A stretch of DNA of 64,000 bases, from positions 2,914,001-2,978,000 of the forward strand of contig NZ_LR594675.1 in the NCBI RefSeq assembly GCF_901827205.1. Reading direction: 5' to 3'. The position numbers were made by a program, and so were the translations under genes. The notes beneath the pieces are model-generated. The model saw only the letters and a program-made list of their open reading frames with translations. It was not told the origin of the DNA and did not search any database. Below, one piece after another: positions 62,062 through 64,000 of the stretch. Numbering within the stretch: the first letter of the stretch is position 1; the number at the start of each line of letters is the position of its first letter. The stretch comes from Variovorax sp. PBS-H4. GTDB lineage: Bacteria; Pseudomonadota; Gammaproteobacteria; Burkholderiales; Burkholderiaceae_C.

Positions 62062-62093
62062 TTCAGTGAGTTTTCAGTCCGGCTTACCAGACT
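62062..62093 (+). promoter_or_regulatory. Response-regulator site and -10 upstream of eptA
   Basis: TTCAG at 62062-62066 and 62073-62077, with N6 between, is followed ten bases later by CAGACT (62088-62093). The eptA start is six bases on. Repeat spacing and distance to the -10-like hexamer are the same as at 61299. Confidence 0.6.
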
Positions 62094-62099
62094 CGACCG

Positions 62100-63863
62100 A
62101 TGCCCTTGTCGACTGTCCGGTCTCCTGTCCTCGTTCCTGATCATTCCGTTGCCACGCCGCCAGCGCAAGTCACCGACATCGACGCCAGCGCGCCCCTCTG
62201 GGGGCGCATCGACGACTGGCTGGCGCAGCCCCGCTCGGCGCGCAGCGTCGTCGTCTGGCTGAGTTTCTATCTCTCACTGGCCGCCAACTGGCCGCTCTTC
62301 AAGGAGCTGGCGCGCATCGGCGGCGCGCCCAGCATCTACCTGCCGCAGGTCGCACTGATGGCACTGCTCACCCTCTGCGGTACCGTGGCCCTGCTGGCCT
62401 TGAGCGCCTGGTCGCGCTGGATGAAGCCCCTGTGGTTCGCCGTGGTGGTGGTCGCCGCGGTGGCGCAGCACTTCATGCTGAGCTATCACACGGTGATGGA
62501 CCCAAGCATGCTGGCCAATGCAATGCAGACCGACCTCCACGAAGCAGGCGACCTCATGGGCTGGGGCCTGTTGCTGCATGTCGTGCTGGTGTCGGCCATA
62601 CCTGCCTGGGCCCTGTGGCGCATGCGCGTGGTGCCCATGGGGCTGCTGTCGCAGGCGTGGCGCAACTTGCTGCTACTCGTCGCGGCCGTGGCGCTGGCAG
62701 CCGCCGGCGCGCTGGCGATGAACCGGCAGCTCGCGCCGCTGATGCGCAACAACGTGCATCTGCGCTACATGATCAATCCGCTGGCCAGCCTCTATTCGGC
62801 GTCGACGGTGGCGCTCAAGCCGCTGTTCAAGCACAGTCGCAAGCTGATCCCGATTTCCGGCGGCACCGCACTGGGCGCCAGCTATGCGGCACAGGCCCGC
62901 CCGCCGCTCTTCGTGCTGGTGGTCGGCGAGACCGCGCGGGCGGATCATTTCAGTCTCAACGGCTATGCGCGCGACACCACGCCGGCGCTCGCCGCGCGCA
63001 AGGTGCTGTCCTGGCGCGACGTCCATTCCTGCGGCACCAATACGCTCGCATCCGTGCCCTGCATGTTCTCGCCCTTGGGCAAGGCGGCCTTCGAGGCGCG
63101 CAAGGACGACTACGAAAACCTGATGGACGTGTTGCAGGCTTCCGGGCTCGCGGTGTTCTGGCTCGACAACCAGCCCGGCGGCTGCAAGGGCGTGTGCGAC
63201 CGCGTTCCGCACGCCTCCGCCGTCGACCAACTCGCGCCAGACGCGAAGAGGGCGCTGTGCGACGGCGACGAATGCCTCGATGACGTCATGCTCCAGGGTC
63301 TGGATGAGCGGCTGGCCGCGCTGCCGGCCGATCGCCGCGCCAAGGGCGTTGTGCTGGTGATGCACCAGATGGGCAGCCATGGTCCGGCCTACTACAAGCG
63401 TTCCTCGACCGATGCCAAGCGCTTCCTGCCCGAATGCAAGACCAACGCGCTGGCCGAGTGCAGCCACGCCGAGCTGGTGAACGGCTTCGACAATTCGATC
63501 GCCTACACCGATCGCTTTCTCGGCAAGACCATCGATTGGCTGCAGGCGCAGTCGCGCAGCTACGACACGGCCTTGCTCTACCTGAGCGACCACGGCGAGT
63601 CGCTGGGCGAGTATGGATTGTTCCTGCACGGCGTGCCCTACAGCTTTGCGCCTGAAGTGCAAAAGCACATTCCGATGGTGATGTGGTTCGGGCCTCACAT
63701 GCGTGAACGCGCGGGGCTGTCGAGCGCCTGCATGGAGGCGGGACTCGATGCGCCATTGACCCATGACAATCTCTACCACACGGTGCTCGGCGTAATGGAC
63801 GTGAGGGCGGCGAGCTACAGGGTGGGTCTGGATGCATTGGCGTCCTGCCGCGGGACCGGTTGA
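62100..63863 (+). CDS. eptA: Phosphoethanolamine-lipid A transferase
   Basis: EptA transfers phosphoethanolamine from phosphatidylethanolamine to lipid A phosphates at the periplasmic face of the inner membrane, lowering negative charge and raising resistance to polymyxin-type peptides. The 587-aa protein has about five N-terminal helices, then a zinc-dependent alkaline-phosphatase-like domain. Metal and nucleophile motifs are VVGETARADHFSLNGY, SCGTNTLASVPCMFS (Thr nucleophile), HQMGSHGPAYY and YLSDHGESLGEYG. Paired cysteines for disulfides are present. It follows the PAP2 gene by 46 bases and has its own regulator site. Confidence 0.94.
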   Translation: MPLSTVRSPVLVPDHSVATPPAQVTDIDASAPLWGRIDDWLAQPRSARSVVVWLSFYLSLAANWPLFKELARIGGAPSIYLPQVALMALLTLCGTVALLALSAWSRWMKPLWFAVVVVAAVAQHFMLSYHTVMDPSMLANAMQTDLHEAGDLMGWGLLLHVVLVSAIPAWALWRMRVVPMGLLSQAWRNLLLLVAAVALAAAGALAMNRQLAPLMRNNVHLRYMINPLASLYSASTVALKPLFKHSRKLIPISGGTALGASYAAQARPPLFVLVVGETARADHFSLNGYARDTTPALAARKVLSWRDVHSCGTNTLASVPCMFSPLGKAAFEARKDDYENLMDVLQASGLAVFWLDNQPGGCKGVCDRVPHASAVDQLAPDAKRALCDGDECLDDVMLQGLDERLAALPADRRAKGVVLVMHQMGSHGPAYYKRSSTDAKRFLPECKTNALAECSHAELVNGFDNSIAYTDRFLGKTIDWLQAQSRSYDTALLYLSDHGESLGEYGLFLHGVPYSFAPEVQKHIPMVMWFGPHMRERAGLSSACMEAGLDAPLTHDNLYHTVLGVMDVRAASYRVGLDALASCRGTG

Positions 63864-63903
63864 GTTCTGCTCCGGACGAAGCAAGAGGCGCTAGCAACAG
63901 ACG

Positions 63904-64000
63904 CTACTTCCTGGCCTTGGGCACGCGCCCCAGCAAATAGAACTCGTCGTTCGGTTGCATTCCGCTGAAGCTCGCCATCCGGTTCGAAAGCCCGAAAAAG
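63904..64000 (-). CDS. C-terminus of a gene running off the window
   Basis: The minus strand is open from the window edge to a TAG at 63904-63906. It ends SFSGMQPNDEFYLLGRVPKARK. Only about 32 codons are visible, too few to name the family. It converges on eptA with 40 bases between the stops and no clear hairpin. Confidence 0.55.
   Translation of the reverse strand, partial: FFGLSNRMASFSGMQPNDEFYLLGRVPKARK

Overview
The window is GC-rich DNA from a beta-proteobacterium, most likely Burkholderiales/Comamonadaceae close to Variovorax. I base this on gene content and codon use (CioAB-type oxidase, bacteriophytochrome operon, pca and TRAP clusters, gcvTHP behind a tandem glycine riboswitch); no marker gene was compared. 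It is chromosomal in character. Genes are densely packed, many with ATGA-type overlaps. No stretch longer than 300 bases lacks a gene, and I saw no rRNA, tRNA, CRISPR array or insertion sequence.

The most interesting content is three separate accessory loci placed between ordinary metabolic genes. (1) 116-3193 is a small acidic chaperone-like protein followed by an 854-aa protein with a Thr/Pro-rich N-terminus. (2) 21456-23090 is a 544-aa orphan with a Ser/Pro-rich N-terminus. (3) 29295-33460 is a CesT-like type III secretion chaperone followed by a 1225-aa protein with a long polyproline region, a 237-bp tandem repeat and an SH3-ligand-like tail. Upstream of each locus is the same promoter-like element, GGAAC-N16-TTAC-N2-A, with exactly 16 bases between the two blocks in all three. 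It resembles the hrp box read by HrpL-type ECF sigma factors (GGAACC-N15/16-CCACNNA) but with TTAC in place of CCAC. I infer a dispersed type III effector/chaperone regulon; neither the secretion apparatus nor the sigma factor is in the window.

Layout of the rest. 3248-7461 (minus): a glycosyltransferase and a regulator-cydA-cydB operon with a palindromic operator. 7672-15880 (plus): bacteriophytochrome, response regulator, hybrid kinase and heme oxygenase, running into aroC and an MFS gene. 15998-16870: two Hsp20 genes. 17130-18539: an MHS-family transporter. 18552-21266 (minus): a small ORF, a methyltransferase and a FAD oxidase. 23112-29194: an IclR regulator divergent from a quinate/shikimate-to-protocatechuate and pcaBCD operon. 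33548-38708: FrnE-like oxidoreductase, DUF4124 protein, LysR with a divergent MFS-carboxymuconolactone decarboxylase pair, and a DUF3014-type membrane protein. 38709-40575 (minus): YciI-like protein and ECF42 sigma factor. 40708-47245 (minus): nnrD and a phosphatase, then gcvP, gcvH and gcvT behind the riboswitch. 47269-48180: a putative glycosyltransferase. 48462-52392 (minus): denD with a DctPQM TRAP transporter. 52416-56934 (minus): a hybrid kinase and ETF-ubiquinone oxidoreductase. 57055-59161 (plus): SDR, DMT exporter and thioesterase. 59210-63863: a two-component system divergent from PAP2 phosphatase and eptA, with a shared TTCAG-N6-TTCAG element in front of both lipid A modification genes. 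The window ends inside a minus-strand gene.

Functional themes are red-light sensing with chromophore supply, microaerobic respiration, plant-derived hydroxyaromatic acid catabolism, C1/glycine metabolism, envelope charge modification, and probable effector-mediated contact with a eukaryotic host. This would suit a plant- or rhizosphere-associated bacterium.
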